DNA of 64,000 nt, from NCBI GenBank assembly GCA_900078775.1, contig LT549889.1, positions 4,030,001 to 4,094,000 of the forward strand, in the 5' to 3' direction. Below, one piece after another: positions 13,892 to 22,997 of the stretch (position 1 is the first letter of the stretch; every line of letters begins with the position of its first letter). The position numbers and the translations under genes were made by a program. The notes beneath the pieces were generated by a model that worked only from the letters and a program-made list of their open reading frames with translations, had not been told where the DNA came from and did not search any database. This stretch comes from Mycolicibacterium aurum. Its GTDB lineage: Bacteria > Actinomycetota > Actinomycetes > Mycobacteriales > Mycobacteriaceae.

Positions 13892-15931
13892 ATGGGCTCA
13901 GCGGCTTATATCGGCCGGGTCGGGGGACTGGCGGTCGCACTGGGAGTCGGTACCGCGATCGCGACCGGACAAGGTGTCGCCGTCGCCGACAGCACCGACT
14001 CCTCGAGTTCGGCCGGGTCGGAGTCGACGACGGGTTCGGCGGGCAGCAAGACCGAGACGTCGACACCGGACAGGACCGAAGACACCCCGGACGGCAAGGC
14101 ATCGGATTCGGCGGACAAGCCTGACCCCGGCAGCACCGTCGGCGACGACACAGACACCGAAGACAACCCCGAGGCCGAGCCGTCCGAGAACCCGGAGGCC
14201 GAGAGCACGGGCACCGAACGGGCCCGTCCCACGCTGCGTTCGGCCGAGCGCAGGGCGTTAGGCGTCCGCAAGGCGGCCCGCCCCCAGCAGCCGGCCGTCA
14301 CCGAGGACACCAGTACCGCCCCGGCCGCCACCGCATCGACCCCGCCGGCCACCGCCAGCACGGGCGCGGCCGCCGATCCCACCGATTCTCTCCAAAAAGC
14401 CGACAGGGTGGCGGTTTTCGCCACCGCGCAGGCACTGGCCTCGGCCACTGCAGCCAACGCCGGCACGGCCACCCTGAGCACGGCCGCCCTCGAACGCCGC
14501 TCCGCCCCGGTCGCGGCGGCACCACCGAACCCGGTCACCGCGGTGGTCAAGGTGGTGTCCAAGGTGCTGGACTGGGCGGCCGGCGTGGTGCCCGGCTCGC
14601 CGTCCAACCCGACGCTGGCCTGGACCCTGCTGGCCTTCGCCCGGCGCGAGGTCGACAACCTGCTGGCCCGGTTGAGCCCGTCGCACGCCGCGGCCACCGG
14701 CGGCGTCGCCGCCGACAACATCTCCCTGGCGCTGGCCGCCGCTGCGGCTCGCCCGGGGTTCCCCCGGCCGGGCGCGCAGGTGAGCGGATCCACCACCTTC
14801 ATCGACTGGGTGACCGGCAACTTCCTGCCGAACGACACCTTCAACCGGTTCGGCATCTGGGGCACCGACATCGGCGTCATGTGGGACAACGGGATTCCTG
14901 ACGACCCGGCCACCCCGATCAACGAGAACCAGGTGCTGATCGCGTTCGGCGACACGTTCGGCGGACCGAACATGACCGGCACCTGGCGGCTGAACACCCT
15001 GTTCCGCAGCTCCGACCGCGATCTCGGCGACGGGATGACCGTCCCGGCCGGAGAATGGTTGAACGGCAACATGTTCGGCGGTTCGCCGCTATGGGGCGAA
15101 ACCTACGCCCGGCAGATCATCCTGCCCGAACGGCTGCCCCGCAATCTGCCGACCGGGGTGACCCTCATCCCGACCGCGGGCATCTCCGTGCCCACCCCGG
15201 GAACCCAGTACGGGGCAACGCAATACGTCAGCTTCATGTCGGTCAAGAAGTGGGGTGCGCCGGGTTCCTGGACGACGAACTACTCGGCCATCGCCTATTC
15301 CGAGGACAACGGCGAGAACTGGTACATCGCCCCGAGCAGCGTGCGGACGAACTCCCCGGTGGGCGGTAACAAGAACTTCCAGCAGGCCGCCTTCGTCCGC
15401 CCCGGTGACGGGTTCGTCTACTCCTACGGCACCCCCAACGGTCGCCAGGGCCAGGCCTACCTGTCCCGGGTCGCCGAGGCCGACATCCTCGATGTCACCA
15501 AGTACGAGTACTACAGCAAGGGCAGCAAGGGCGGACTGTTCGGCATCGGCGCCTACAAGGCCGGTTGGTACCGCAACGACCCGTCGAAGGCGACACCGAT
15601 CTTCGGTAAGGAGAAGGGCGCCTGCGGCGTCGGCAAACCGGGCAACCAGGTCAGCGAGATGTCGGTGCAGTACAACGCGACGCTCGGTAAGTACGTGGCC
15701 ATGCATGGCGATCAGTTCAACAACATCATCCTGCGCACCTCGGACACCCCGGAGGGCGCCTGGTCCGGACCCACCGTCGTGATGACCCAGCAGAACGGCG
15801 GGATCTACGCGCCGATGATGCACCCGTGGTCCCCGTCCAGCCTGGGCACCGGCACCGACCTGTACTGGAACCTGTCGATCTGGAGCGAGTACAACGTGAT
15901 GCTCATGAAGACCGACCTGACCAAGCTGTGA
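13892..15931 (+). CDS. Secreted DUF4185 protein with low-complexity N-terminal region
   Basis: 679 residues from ATG 13892 (GGAGG 8 nt upstream); the frame is open further upstream but noncoding in character. A signal peptide (residues 1-30, AYIGRVGGLAVALGVGTA) is followed by a Ser/Thr/Glu/Pro-rich disordered stretch (about 32-150), an Ala-rich linker, a segment shared with mycobacterial PE/PPE-type proteins (VVKVVSKVLDWAAGVVPGSP), then DUF4185 (about 305-679). The DUF4185 region has WGTDIGVMWDNG, AFGDTFGG and YSEDNGENWYIAP, typical of a five-bladed propeller related to glycosyl hydrolases. Probably a cell-envelope or secreted carbohydrate-active protein. No activity is established. Confidence 0.75.
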   Translation: MGSAAYIGRVGGLAVALGVGTAIATGQGVAVADSTDSSSSAGSESTTGSAGSKTETSTPDRTEDTPDGKASDSADKPDPGSTVGDDTDTEDNPEAEPSENPEAESTGTERARPTLRSAERRALGVRKAARPQQPAVTEDTSTAPAATASTPPATASTGAAADPTDSLQKADRVAVFATAQALASATAANAGTATLSTAALERRSAPVAAAPPNPVTAVVKVVSKVLDWAAGVVPGSPSNPTLAWTLLAFARREVDNLLARLSPSHAAATGGVAADNISLALAAAAARPGFPRPGAQVSGSTTFIDWVTGNFLPNDTFNRFGIWGTDIGVMWDNGIPDDPATPINENQVLIAFGDTFGGPNMTGTWRLNTLFRSSDRDLGDGMTVPAGEWLNGNMFGGSPLWGETYARQIILPERLPRNLPTGVTLIPTAGISVPTPGTQYGATQYVSFMSVKKWGAPGSWTTNYSAIAYSEDNGENWYIAPSSVRTNSPVGGNKNFQQAAFVRPGDGFVYSYGTPNGRQGQAYLSRVAEADILDVTKYEYYSKGSKGGLFGIGAYKAGWYRNDPSKATPIFGKEKGACGVGKPGNQVSEMSVQYNATLGKYVAMHGDQFNNIILRTSDTPEGAWSGPTVVMTQQNGGIYAPMMHPWSPSSLGTGTDLYWNLSIWSEYNVMLMKTDLTKL

Positions 15932-15932
15932 C

Positions 15933-16406
15933 GTGACCCGACTCGCGGCCCTGCTCCTGATGTTCACCGCCCTCGCGGCGGCCGCACCCGCGTACGCGGA
16001 CCCCGCTGTCCCGCAACCGGATTCGGCGTGCACCACGGAGCTGGACGGGGCGGCCACGATGCCGCCGGGCCGCAACCTGCCGCTGGTCTGCCAGGACCGG
16101 CGCTGGCAACCGGCCACCGCCCCCGCGGATCCCAACGACCGCTGGGTCAGCTTCGGCCCGGCGATGGCCCTGCACGGCGACGGTCTGCGTAACCCGAACC
16201 TGGAATCCGGGTCCTGGACGGCCACCCCGCTGGACCCGGACAGCACCTGCGCGGCGACTCAGCAGACCGTGGTCAGCGCCGGCGTGCTGGGCAACCCGGT
16301 TGCCGCCGAAGGCGCTCCTGGACAGCGGCTTTCACTCCAGGTGCTACCCAGCCTGTTCGACATCTCGATGACCGGGCACTGCCTGTGGGAGCGGGTCGGC
16401 GACTAG
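15933..16406 (+). CDS. Small secreted protein of unknown function
   Basis: 157 residues from GTG 15933, directly after the DUF4185 stop, so probably co-expressed. The signal peptide LAALLLMFTALAAAAPAYA is cleaved after AYA. The mature part has four Cys (SACTTEL, LVCQDRR, STCAATQ, GHCLWE), probably two disulfides. The pattern NPNLESGSWTATPLDPDS is unfamiliar. The 3' end overlaps the convergent DKNYY gene by 4 bp. Confidence 0.7.
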   Translation: MTRLAALLLMFTALAAAAPAYADPAVPQPDSACTTELDGAATMPPGRNLPLVCQDRRWQPATAPADPNDRWVSFGPAMALHGDGLRNPNLESGSWTATPLDPDSTCAATQQTVVSAGVLGNPVAAEGAPGQRLSLQVLPSLFDISMTGHCLWERVGD

Positions 16407-17266
16407 TTCGTGAACGCGATCCCGGTGGCCGAGCAGCCGGTGACCCCGGCCCCGGCCGGGAAGGAGCGCGGATCGACGTCGGCGATCACCCCGTCGCGGT
16501 AGAACGCCTCGTCGCCGTCCGCGGAGCATTCGAAGGCCGCGTTGAGCACCCGGAAGCCGGCCGGGGTGGCGCCCCGGATCTCCTTGCCCATCCAGTACGC
16601 CCGGCGGACATCGACGGCGTACGCCCCCTCCAGGTGCCGCAGCGAGGCAAAATCGGCGTCGGCGATCGGCCCGTCGAAGTAGAAGGCGCCGTCCCGGTCC
16701 GTGCCGTAGGCCTCCCCCAGCACCCGGTAGCTCTGCGGATCTGCCCCCGCGATCGGGTTCCCGTTGACGTGCACCCTCTTCTTGTCCCGAGTGAACAGAT
16801 AACGCTCGGCGTTGGAGATGATCTCGAAGTGCTCCGGATCATCGGACAGCACACTGCCGTCCGGCCAGTACACCGCGGCACGGTCCCGGGACAGGTCACC
16901 GCCGAGCAACTCGAAGTGCTCGGGATCGGAGCTGATCACCCGGTCGCGCGCGTACACCTGACGGGCGTCCTTGGCGTACCCGGCGCGGTCGAGCAACTCG
17001 AAACTCGCCGGGTCGGCATCCGGCAGTGCGCGCCCGTCCAGGTACACCGCACCGCGGTCGCGCGCAAAGCCACCGTCGAGCACCTCGAAGCTGTCGGCAT
17101 CGGCGCCACTGACATCGAATGCCTTGCCCGGGAAGGTATTCAGGTAGTAGACCCGCCCGTCGCGCAGATGGTAGCCGGCCGCGTCGAACAGGGAGTTCGG
17201 CTCACCGCCACACCCGGCCGACATCACCGAGATCAGCACCATCACCAGGGCGAGCACTCTGCGCAT
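16403..17266 (-). CDS. DKNYY-repeat lipoprotein
   Basis: 287 residues. The signal peptide ends in VMSAGC (lipidation at Cys near residue 19). The mature protein is a series of about 30-residue repeats of the type FELLDRAGYAKDARQVYARD, SFEVLDGGFARDRGAVYLDG and HFELLGGDLSRDRAAVYWPD, the DKNYY family pattern. The repeats probably form a beta-rich surface structure; function unknown. Monocistronic, with a divergent neighbour (xdhC) 38 bp from its start. Confidence 0.8.
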   Translation of the reverse strand: MRRVLALVMVLISVMSAGCGGEPNSLFDAAGYHLRDGRVYYLNTFPGKAFDVSGADADSFEVLDGGFARDRGAVYLDGRALPDADPASFELLDRAGYAKDARQVYARDRVISSDPEHFELLGGDLSRDRAAVYWPDGSVLSDDPEHFEIISNAERYLFTRDKKRVHVNGNPIAGADPQSYRVLGEAYGTDRDGAFYFDGPIADADFASLRHLEGAYAVDVRRAYWMGKEIRGATPAGFRVLNAAFECSADGDEAFYRDGVIADVDPRSFPAGAGVTGCSATGIAFTN

Positions 17267-17291
17267 GCCTCATCATGGCGGTCGACGCACA

Positions 17292-17297
17292 TAGACT
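17292..17297 (+). promoter_or_regulatory. -10 element TAGACT of xdhC
   Basis: TAGACT lies 7 nt before GTG 17305, which fixes that codon as the likely leaderless start of xdhC. Confidence 0.5.
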
Positions 17298-17304
17298 CCA
17301 CATC

Positions 17305-18483
17305 GTGCGCGAGGTTCTCAAGGACTTGATGACCACCTGGCGGTCCGGCGGCACCGCCGGTCTGGCCACCGTCGTGCGCACCATCAAGTCCGCGCCGCGC
17401 CCGGCCGGGGCGGCCCTGGTGGTCGCCCCCGACGGCAGCGTTGCGGGGTCGGTGTCCGGCGGCTGCGTCGAGGGCGCGGTCTACGAACTGGCCACCGAGG
17501 TGGTGGCGACCGGGACGCCGGCCCTGCAGCGCTACGGCATCAGCGACGACGACGCCTTCGCGGTCGGGCTGACCTGCGGCGGCATCCTGGACGTCTTCGT
17601 CGAACCGGTGTCGCGGCAGACCTTCCCCCAGCTCGAGGCGGTGGCCGCGGCGATCGCCGAGCACCGTCCGGTGGCGGTGGCCACCGTGATCGCGCACCCC
17701 GATCCGGCCCGGCGGGGCCGGAGGCTGATCGTCGAACCGGAAGAGGCCGCGGGCAGCCTGGGCTCGGCGCGCGCCGACGCCGCGGTCGCCGACGATGCCC
17801 GCGGGCTGTTGCTGGCCGGCCGCACCGCGGTGCTGTCCTACGGGCCCGACGGCGAGCGCGTCGACGAGACCTCCGGCGAGACCGACACCGGCATGGAGGT
17901 GTTCGTCGCGAGTTACGCACCGCCGCCGCGCATGCTGATCATCGGTGCCATCGACTTCGCCGCCGCGCTGGCCCAGCAGGCCACGTTCCTGGGCTACCGG
18001 GTCACGGTGTGCGATGCCCGGCCGGTGTTCGCCACGCCGGCCCGTTTCCCGTCCGCCGCCGAGGTCGTCGTCGACTGGCCGGACCGCTATCTGCGCGGTC
18101 AGCAGGATCTGGACGCGATCGACGCCCGCACCGCGATCTGCGTGCTGACCCACGACCCCAAGTTCGACGTGCCCGCCCTGGAGGTGGCGCTGCGGTTGCC
18201 ACAGGTCGGCTACATCGGGGCAATGGGCTCGCGGCGCACCCATACCGACCGGCTGGCCCGGCTGCGCGAGTCCGGTCTCACCGAGGCCGAGCTGACGCGG
18301 CTGTCCAGCCCGATCGGCCTCGATCTGGGGGCACGTACTCCGGAGGAGACGGCCGTCTCGATCGTCGCGGAGATCATCGCCCGGCGCTGGGGCGGCGGCG
18401 GCCGTCCGCTCACCGCGGTCGACGGCCGGATTCACCACGATCTAGCCGAACCGCCCACCCCTACCAGCGCCGACGTGCGGTAA
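17305..18483 (+). CDS. xdhC: XdhC/CoxF-family molybdenum cofactor insertion protein
   Basis: 392 residues. The N-terminal XdhC/CoxI domain contains VREVLKDLMTTWRSGG and SVSGGCVEGAVYE. The C-terminal Rossmann domain contains PPPRMLIIGAIDFAAAL, VCVLTHDPKFDVPAL and YIGAMGSRRTH. These proteins bind molybdenum cofactor, sulfurate it and load it into xanthine-dehydrogenase-type enzymes. It heads the cox gene set, 113 bp before coxL. GTG 17305 is chosen because of the leaderless -10; ATG 17329 would drop conserved residues. Confidence 0.87.
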   Translation: MREVLKDLMTTWRSGGTAGLATVVRTIKSAPRPAGAALVVAPDGSVAGSVSGGCVEGAVYELATEVVATGTPALQRYGISDDDAFAVGLTCGGILDVFVEPVSRQTFPQLEAVAAAIAEHRPVAVATVIAHPDPARRGRRLIVEPEEAAGSLGSARADAAVADDARGLLLAGRTAVLSYGPDGERVDETSGETDTGMEVFVASYAPPPRMLIIGAIDFAAALAQQATFLGYRVTVCDARPVFATPARFPSAAEVVVDWPDRYLRGQQDLDAIDARTAICVLTHDPKFDVPALEVALRLPQVGYIGAMGSRRTHTDRLARLRESGLTEAELTRLSSPIGLDLGARTPEETAVSIVAEIIARRWGGGGRPLTAVDGRIHHDLAEPPTPTSADVR

Positions 18484-18497
18484 CGGGACTCTCTTCT

Positions 18498-18525
18498 TTT
18501 GCAATTCCGCTTCTCGGGGTAGGCT
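18498..18525 (+). promoter_or_regulatory. Possible promoter between xdhC and coxL
   Basis: TTTGCA (18498-18503) and TAGGCT (18520-18525) are separated by 16 nt in an AT-richer stretch between the genes. It could give coxLGMS a transcript independent of xdhC. Weak evidence. Confidence 0.3.
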
Positions 18526-18596
18526 AACGCCGCTCGCATATAGGTGTGACACAGCCCACTTACCCGCGCAAGCAATCGATGGACAGGAGCCACCCC

Positions 18597-20933
18597 GTGA
18601 CGCGTTCCGTCGCCCGCTACGCAGGCACCCGGGTACCACGCATCGAAGACTCCCGCCTCCTGACGGGCAGCGGAACCTTCGTCGACGATGTGCAACGCCC
18701 CGGAATGCTGCACGCCTGCTTCGTGCGCAGCCCGTTCGCCCACGCCACCATCAACGGCATCGATACCGCCGCCGCCCTCGCCCTGCCCGGTGTGCACGCG
18801 GTCTTCACCGCCGCCGACATCAACGCGGAAGTCCGGGAGTCCTGGCATGCGGTGGCCGGCAAGGATGTCCCCGACACCCCGCGCCCGCCGCTGGCCGAGG
18901 GGGAGGTCAAGTTCGTCGGCGACCCGCTCGCCATCGTCGTCGCGAACAGTCGGCGCCTGGCCGAGGACGCCGTGGACCTGGTCGACGTCGACTACACCCC
19001 GCTGCCCGCGGTCGCCGACTTCCGCAGGGCGATCGGCGGTGCCGAGGCCGGCGTCCCGGTGGTACACGAGGCCTACCCCGACAACGTCGCGGGCGGCATG
19101 GGCGGCATGCCACCGGACGAGGAGTTGTTCGCCTCCGCCGCGCACGTGGTCAAAGAGCGCATCTACCAACAGATGTACGTTCCGGTGCCGATGGAGACCC
19201 GCGGCATCGTCGTGGAATGGGTGGCCAGCACCGCCGAGCTGACCATCTGGGGTTCCACCCAGACCCCGCACGAGATGCGCGCCTTCGCCGCCCGACTGCT
19301 CGGCATCCCGGCCCAGGGCGTGCGCGTCATCGTGCGCGACACCGGCGGCGGCTTCGGCCAGAAGGTCGTCCCGATGCGCGAGGACATGTCCATCATGCTG
19401 GCCGCGCGCAAGGTGTCCGGACCGCTCAAGTGGATCGAGGACCGCCGGGAGAACCTGATGTCGGCCGGGCAGTCCCGGCACGTCGACGGCACCGTCCGGA
19501 TGGCCTTCGACGCCGACGGCAAGATCCTGGCCGCCGACATCGACTTCGTCCAGGACATCGGCGCCTACCCGACCCCGTACCCGGTGCTCACCACCGCCGC
19601 GATCGGCATGTTCTTCCCCGGCCCCTACCGGGTGCCCAAGTCGAGCTTCAACTACAAGACGGTGTTCTCCAACACCCCCGGCCTGCACGCCTACCGCGGA
19701 CCGTGGCAGTACGAGACCCTCACCCGCGAAATGCTGCTCGACATCGCGGCCCGCAAGATCGGGATGGACCCGGCCGAACTGCGCCGGATCAACATCCTGC
19801 GCGGTGACGAGATGCCGTTCTTCAACCCCAACGGCATGCCGTACGACAACTGCGCGCCGGCCGACACCTTCGAGCAGGCGGTGAAGATCCTCGATCTGGA
19901 GGGTTTCCGTAAGGAGCAGGCCGAGGCGCTGGCCCAGGGCCGCTACATCGGGCTGGGCTTCTCGGCCTACATCGAGCCCACCGGCGCGGCGACCGGCAAC
20001 CTCGCCACCGAGGGCGCCACCATCCGGATGGAATCGACCGGCAAGATCAACGTCTACGTCAACGGCGGGTCGAGCGGCAACAGCATCGAGACCACGGTGG
20101 TCCAGCTGACCGCGGATGTGCTGGGCGCCAACATCAACGACGTCGCCACCATCCAGGGCGACACCGCGGTGACCCCGTACGGGGCGGGCACCCAGGGCAG
20201 CCGCAGCGCACCGATGACCGCGGGCGCGGTCAACGAGGCCGGCACCATCCTGCGTGACCAGATCGTGGCCATCGCCGCCCAGATGCTCGGCACCGACGCC
20301 GACGCCATCGAGCTCACCGACTCCAAGGCGGTGCTGCGCGACGACCCGGACAAGAGCGTCAGCTTCGCCGACATCGCCTACCGGTCCTACTACGACCCGG
20401 CCCAACTCGGCGGGGTCTCCCCCACCCTGGAGGCCACCGCGCGGTTCAACTCGCAGGCGATGATCCACTGGGCCAACGCGACTCACGCCTGCACCTGCGA
20501 GGTGGACATCGTCACCGGCCAGGTCACGCTGACCCGCTACATCGTCAGCGAGGACGTCGGCCCGATGATCAACCCGAACGTGGTGGAGGGCCAGGTCGCC
20601 GGCGGCACCGTGCAGGGCATCGGCGGCGCCCTGCTGGAACATCTCGCCTACGACGACGCGGGCAACCCGGTCGCCTCGACCTTCGTCGACTACCTGCTGC
20701 CCACCGCCACCGAGGTGCCGCCCATCGAATTCGGGCACGTCGAGATCCCCGGGCCCGGCGTCGGCGGGTACAAGGGCGCCGGTGAGGGCGGGGCCATCGG
20801 CTCCCCGCCCGCGGTGATCAACGCCATCAACGACGCACTGGCCCCGCTGGGCGTCACCGTCACCCAGATGCCGGCCACCCCGGCCAAGATCGTCGAACTC
20901 ATCGAGCAAGCTGAATCTGGAAAGGACCGCTGA
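18597..20933 (+). CDS. Molybdenum hydroxylase large subunit (CoxL/XdhA-like)
   Basis: 778 residues from GTG 18597 (AGGAGC 6 nt upstream). The N-terminal a/b-hammerhead domain (about 1-120) starts RYAGTRVPRIEDSRLLTGSG. The Mo-binding domain holds GGGFGQK, the active-site loop HAYRGPWQYET (near residue 363), and the catalytic glutamate region GAGEGGAIGSPPA near the C-terminus. The loop differs from the AYxCSFR of form I CO dehydrogenase and the AYRGAGR of form II enzymes, so CO oxidation is not indicated. It would hydroxylate an unknown carbon substrate together with the FAD (CoxM) and 2Fe-2S (CoxS) subunits in the cytosol. A 3-nt gap leads to coxG. Confidence 0.88.
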   Translation: MTRSVARYAGTRVPRIEDSRLLTGSGTFVDDVQRPGMLHACFVRSPFAHATINGIDTAAALALPGVHAVFTAADINAEVRESWHAVAGKDVPDTPRPPLAEGEVKFVGDPLAIVVANSRRLAEDAVDLVDVDYTPLPAVADFRRAIGGAEAGVPVVHEAYPDNVAGGMGGMPPDEELFASAAHVVKERIYQQMYVPVPMETRGIVVEWVASTAELTIWGSTQTPHEMRAFAARLLGIPAQGVRVIVRDTGGGFGQKVVPMREDMSIMLAARKVSGPLKWIEDRRENLMSAGQSRHVDGTVRMAFDADGKILAADIDFVQDIGAYPTPYPVLTTAAIGMFFPGPYRVPKSSFNYKTVFSNTPGLHAYRGPWQYETLTREMLLDIAARKIGMDPAELRRINILRGDEMPFFNPNGMPYDNCAPADTFEQAVKILDLEGFRKEQAEALAQGRYIGLGFSAYIEPTGAATGNLATEGATIRMESTGKINVYVNGGSSGNSIETTVVQLTADVLGANINDVATIQGDTAVTPYGAGTQGSRSAPMTAGAVNEAGTILRDQIVAIAAQMLGTDADAIELTDSKAVLRDDPDKSVSFADIAYRSYYDPAQLGGVSPTLEATARFNSQAMIHWANATHACTCEVDIVTGQVTLTRYIVSEDVGPMINPNVVEGQVAGGTVQGIGGALLEHLAYDDAGNPVASTFVDYLLPTATEVPPIEFGHVEIPGPGVGGYKGAGEGGAIGSPPAVINAINDALAPLGVTVTQMPATPAKIVELIEQAESGKDR

Positions 20934-20936
20934 AAC

Positions 20937-21632
20937 GTGGAACTCAACAACGAATTCCGGGTAGCGGTACCGGCCGCCACGGTCTGGGAGGTGTTCACCG
21001 ACGGGGAGCGGGTGGCGCCCTGCCTGCCCGGTGCCACGCTGCTGTCCGTCGACGGCGACGACTTCACCGGCGCGGTGAAGGTGAAGGTCGGCCCGATCAC
21101 GGTGTCCTACCAGGGTGTTGCCACCTACCAGGAGAAGGACGCCGCCGCCCAGCGCCTGGTACTCAAGGCCGAGGGCAAGGAGACCCGCGGTAACGGCACC
21201 GCCGCGGCCACCGTCACCGCCCAACTGAAGCCCGAGGGCGAGGCCACCCACGTGGTGATCACCACCGATCTCGCCATCTCCGGTAAGGCCGCCCAGTTCG
21301 GCCGCGGCGTGCTGGCCGACGTGTCGGGCAATCTGATCGCCCAGTTCGCCCGCAGCCTGGAAGCCGAATTGCTCGGTGACACAGCACCGTCGGCGACCCC
21401 GGCGCCGACCTCCGAGACGGCCGCGGCGGCCGCGCAGCCGGCCGGCGATTCGCTGGATCTGCTCAAGGTCGTCGCCGTGCCGATGGCCAAGCGGTTCGCC
21501 CCCGTCCTCGCCGCCGCGGCCGCCGCCGGCGCCGTCGGCTTCCTGATCGGGCGCAAGCGCAAGACCACCGTCCACCCGGCGGCCGCCAAGACCGACGAGC
21601 TGCTGGCCGCACTGTCGAAGCTGCTCGCGTGA
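20937..21632 (+). CDS. coxG: CoxG-like SRPBCC protein with membrane anchor
   Basis: 231 residues, GTG start at 20937. Residues 1-145 form an SRPBCC (START-like) domain: FRVAVPAATVWEVFTDGERV, CLPGATLLSVDGDDF, FGRGVLADVSGNLI. An Ala/Pro linker follows, then a C-terminal membrane helix (FAPVLAAAAAAGAVGFLIG) ending in basic RKRK, as in CoxG proteins that tether CO dehydrogenase to the membrane. It may recruit the hydroxylase to the membrane for electron transfer to quinone. Its TGA overlaps the coxM GTG. Confidence 0.85.
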   Translation: MELNNEFRVAVPAATVWEVFTDGERVAPCLPGATLLSVDGDDFTGAVKVKVGPITVSYQGVATYQEKDAAAQRLVLKAEGKETRGNGTAAATVTAQLKPEGEATHVVITTDLAISGKAAQFGRGVLADVSGNLIAQFARSLEAELLGDTAPSATPAPTSETAAAAAQPAGDSLDLLKVVAVPMAKRFAPVLAAAAAAGAVGFLIGRKRKTTVHPAAAKTDELLAALSKLLA

Positions 21633-22503
21633 AGGCGGCGCCGTTCGACTACCACCGCCCCGCCACGGTGGCCGAGGCGGTGCAGACCCTCGCCGAGTTC
21701 GGCGACGAGGCCAAGGTGCTGGCCGGCGGTCAGAGCCTGATCCCGCTGCTGGCCATGCGGCTCACGCATTTCGAGAACCTGGTGGACATCTCCCGGGTCC
21801 CGGAGCTGCAGGGCATCGACCTGGTCGGTGACGAGGTGGTCATCGCCGCGGGCACCTCACACGCGCTGGTCGGGATGGACGACGAGGTGGCCGATTCGGT
21901 GCCGCTGCTGTCGCTGGCCGCACCGCACATCGGGCACTTCCAGATCCGCAACCGGGGCACCCTCGGCGGCGCCATCGCCCACGCCGATCCGGCCGCCGAA
22001 TTCGCCGCGGTGGCACTGACATTGGACGCCACCATCGTCGCAACCTCGACCCGCGGCGACCGGGAGATCGCCGCCGCCGACTTCTTCACCGGGCTGTGGG
22101 AGAACGCACTGGCCGCCGATGAGCTGCTCCGCGCTGCCCGGTTCCCGGTATGGTCCGGACGGGTTGGCTTCGGCGTACACGAATTCGCGCGCCGGCACGG
22201 CGATTTCGCGATCGCCGGGCCACCGTCGCGGTCGAGCTGGACGCCGAGGACCGGGTGCTGCGCTGCGGCGTCGGCCTGCTCGGACTGGGTTCCACCCCGG
22301 AACGGGGCACCCCCGCCGAACAGGCCGTCACCGGGCGCCCGGTCACCGACATCACCGCCGAGGAGTTCGGCAGGCTGGCACTGTCCGACCTGCAGGACGT
22401 GCCCGCCGATCTGCAGGGCTCACCGTCCTACCGCCGCCGCGTCGGCGCGGCGATGGTCGCCCGGGCCTGGACCGACGCAATCACGGAGGCGCTCAATGCC
22501 TGA
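21629..22503 (+). pseudogene. Molybdenum hydroxylase FAD subunit (CoxM-like), frameshifted
   Basis: A GTG start at 21629 opens a CoxM-type FAD subunit: VLAGGQSLIPLLAMRL and GTLGGAIAHADPAAE are the FAD-binding loops. The family continues RRHGDFAIAG and then should read ATVAVELDAEDRVLRCGVG, but that sequence lies in another frame. One G appears missing in the run at 22217-22219. The intact C-terminal part runs to TGA 22503 (ending AWTDAITEALNA). Read as given, the shifted frame instead continues straight into coxS without a stop. Either a real inactivating mutation or a base-call error; the rest of the gene is well conserved. Confidence 0.75.
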
Positions 22504-22969
22504 ACTACCCGTCCAGCTCTCGGTCAACGGCCGCGAGTACACCGACACCGTCGAACCGCGGGTCACCCTGGCCGACCACCTGCGGGAGAACTGCGGGCTG
22601 ACCGGCACCCACCTGGGCTGCGAGCACGGCGCGTGCGGCGCCTGCACCGTCCTGCTGGACGGGCAGGCGGTGCGGTCCTGCCTGGTGCTGGCGGTACAGG
22701 CCGACGGCCAGGAGGTGACCACCGTGGAGGGCATCGCCTCACCCGACGGGGAGCTGTCCCCCGTGCAGGCCGCGATGCGCGAATGCCACGGTCTGCAATG
22801 CGGCTTCTGCACACCGGGATTCGTCACCAGCATCACCGCGTTGCTGCGCGACAACCCGGACCCCACCGACGAGGAGATCCGCGAGGGTCTGTCCGGGAAC
22901 TTCTGCCGGTGCACGGGCTATCAGGGCATCGTCAACGCGGTCAAACGTGCCGCCGAACAGATGAACTGA
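22496..22969 (+). CDS. Molybdenum hydroxylase 2Fe-2S subunit (CoxS-like)
   Basis: 157 residues, ATG 22496 overlapping the coxM 3' end. The plant-type ferredoxin cluster ligands are in HLGCEHGACGACTVLLDG. The second cluster domain has CGFCTPGF and CRCTGYQGI. It carries electrons from the Mo site to the FAD subunit. It completes the L-M-S trio. In the sequence as given, the frameshifted coxM frame enters this gene in phase, which could produce a fusion product. Confidence 0.9.
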   Translation: MPELPVQLSVNGREYTDTVEPRVTLADHLRENCGLTGTHLGCEHGACGACTVLLDGQAVRSCLVLAVQADGQEVTTVEGIASPDGELSPVQAAMRECHGLQCGFCTPGFVTSITALLRDNPDPTDEEIREGLSGNFCRCTGYQGIVNAVKRAAEQMN

Positions 22970-22984
22970 CCGCACCCGCACCGG

Positions 22985-22990
22985 TACTGT
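22985..22990 (+). promoter_or_regulatory. -10 element TACTGT of the DUF732 gene
   Basis: TACTGT lies 7 nt before GTG 22998. It favours that GTG over the one at 22989, which overlaps the element. Confidence 0.4.
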
Positions 22991-22997
22991 GCGCCTG

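Noticed and set aside
21629..22969. A genuine CoxM-CoxS fusion enzyme
   Set aside because: The middle of the fused frame (about 95 residues) is an out-of-frame reading; the true CoxM sequence is in another frame.
18597..22969. Aerobic carbon monoxide dehydrogenase
   Set aside because: The large subunit lacks the AYxCSFR loop with the copper-ligand Cys; only the family is supported.
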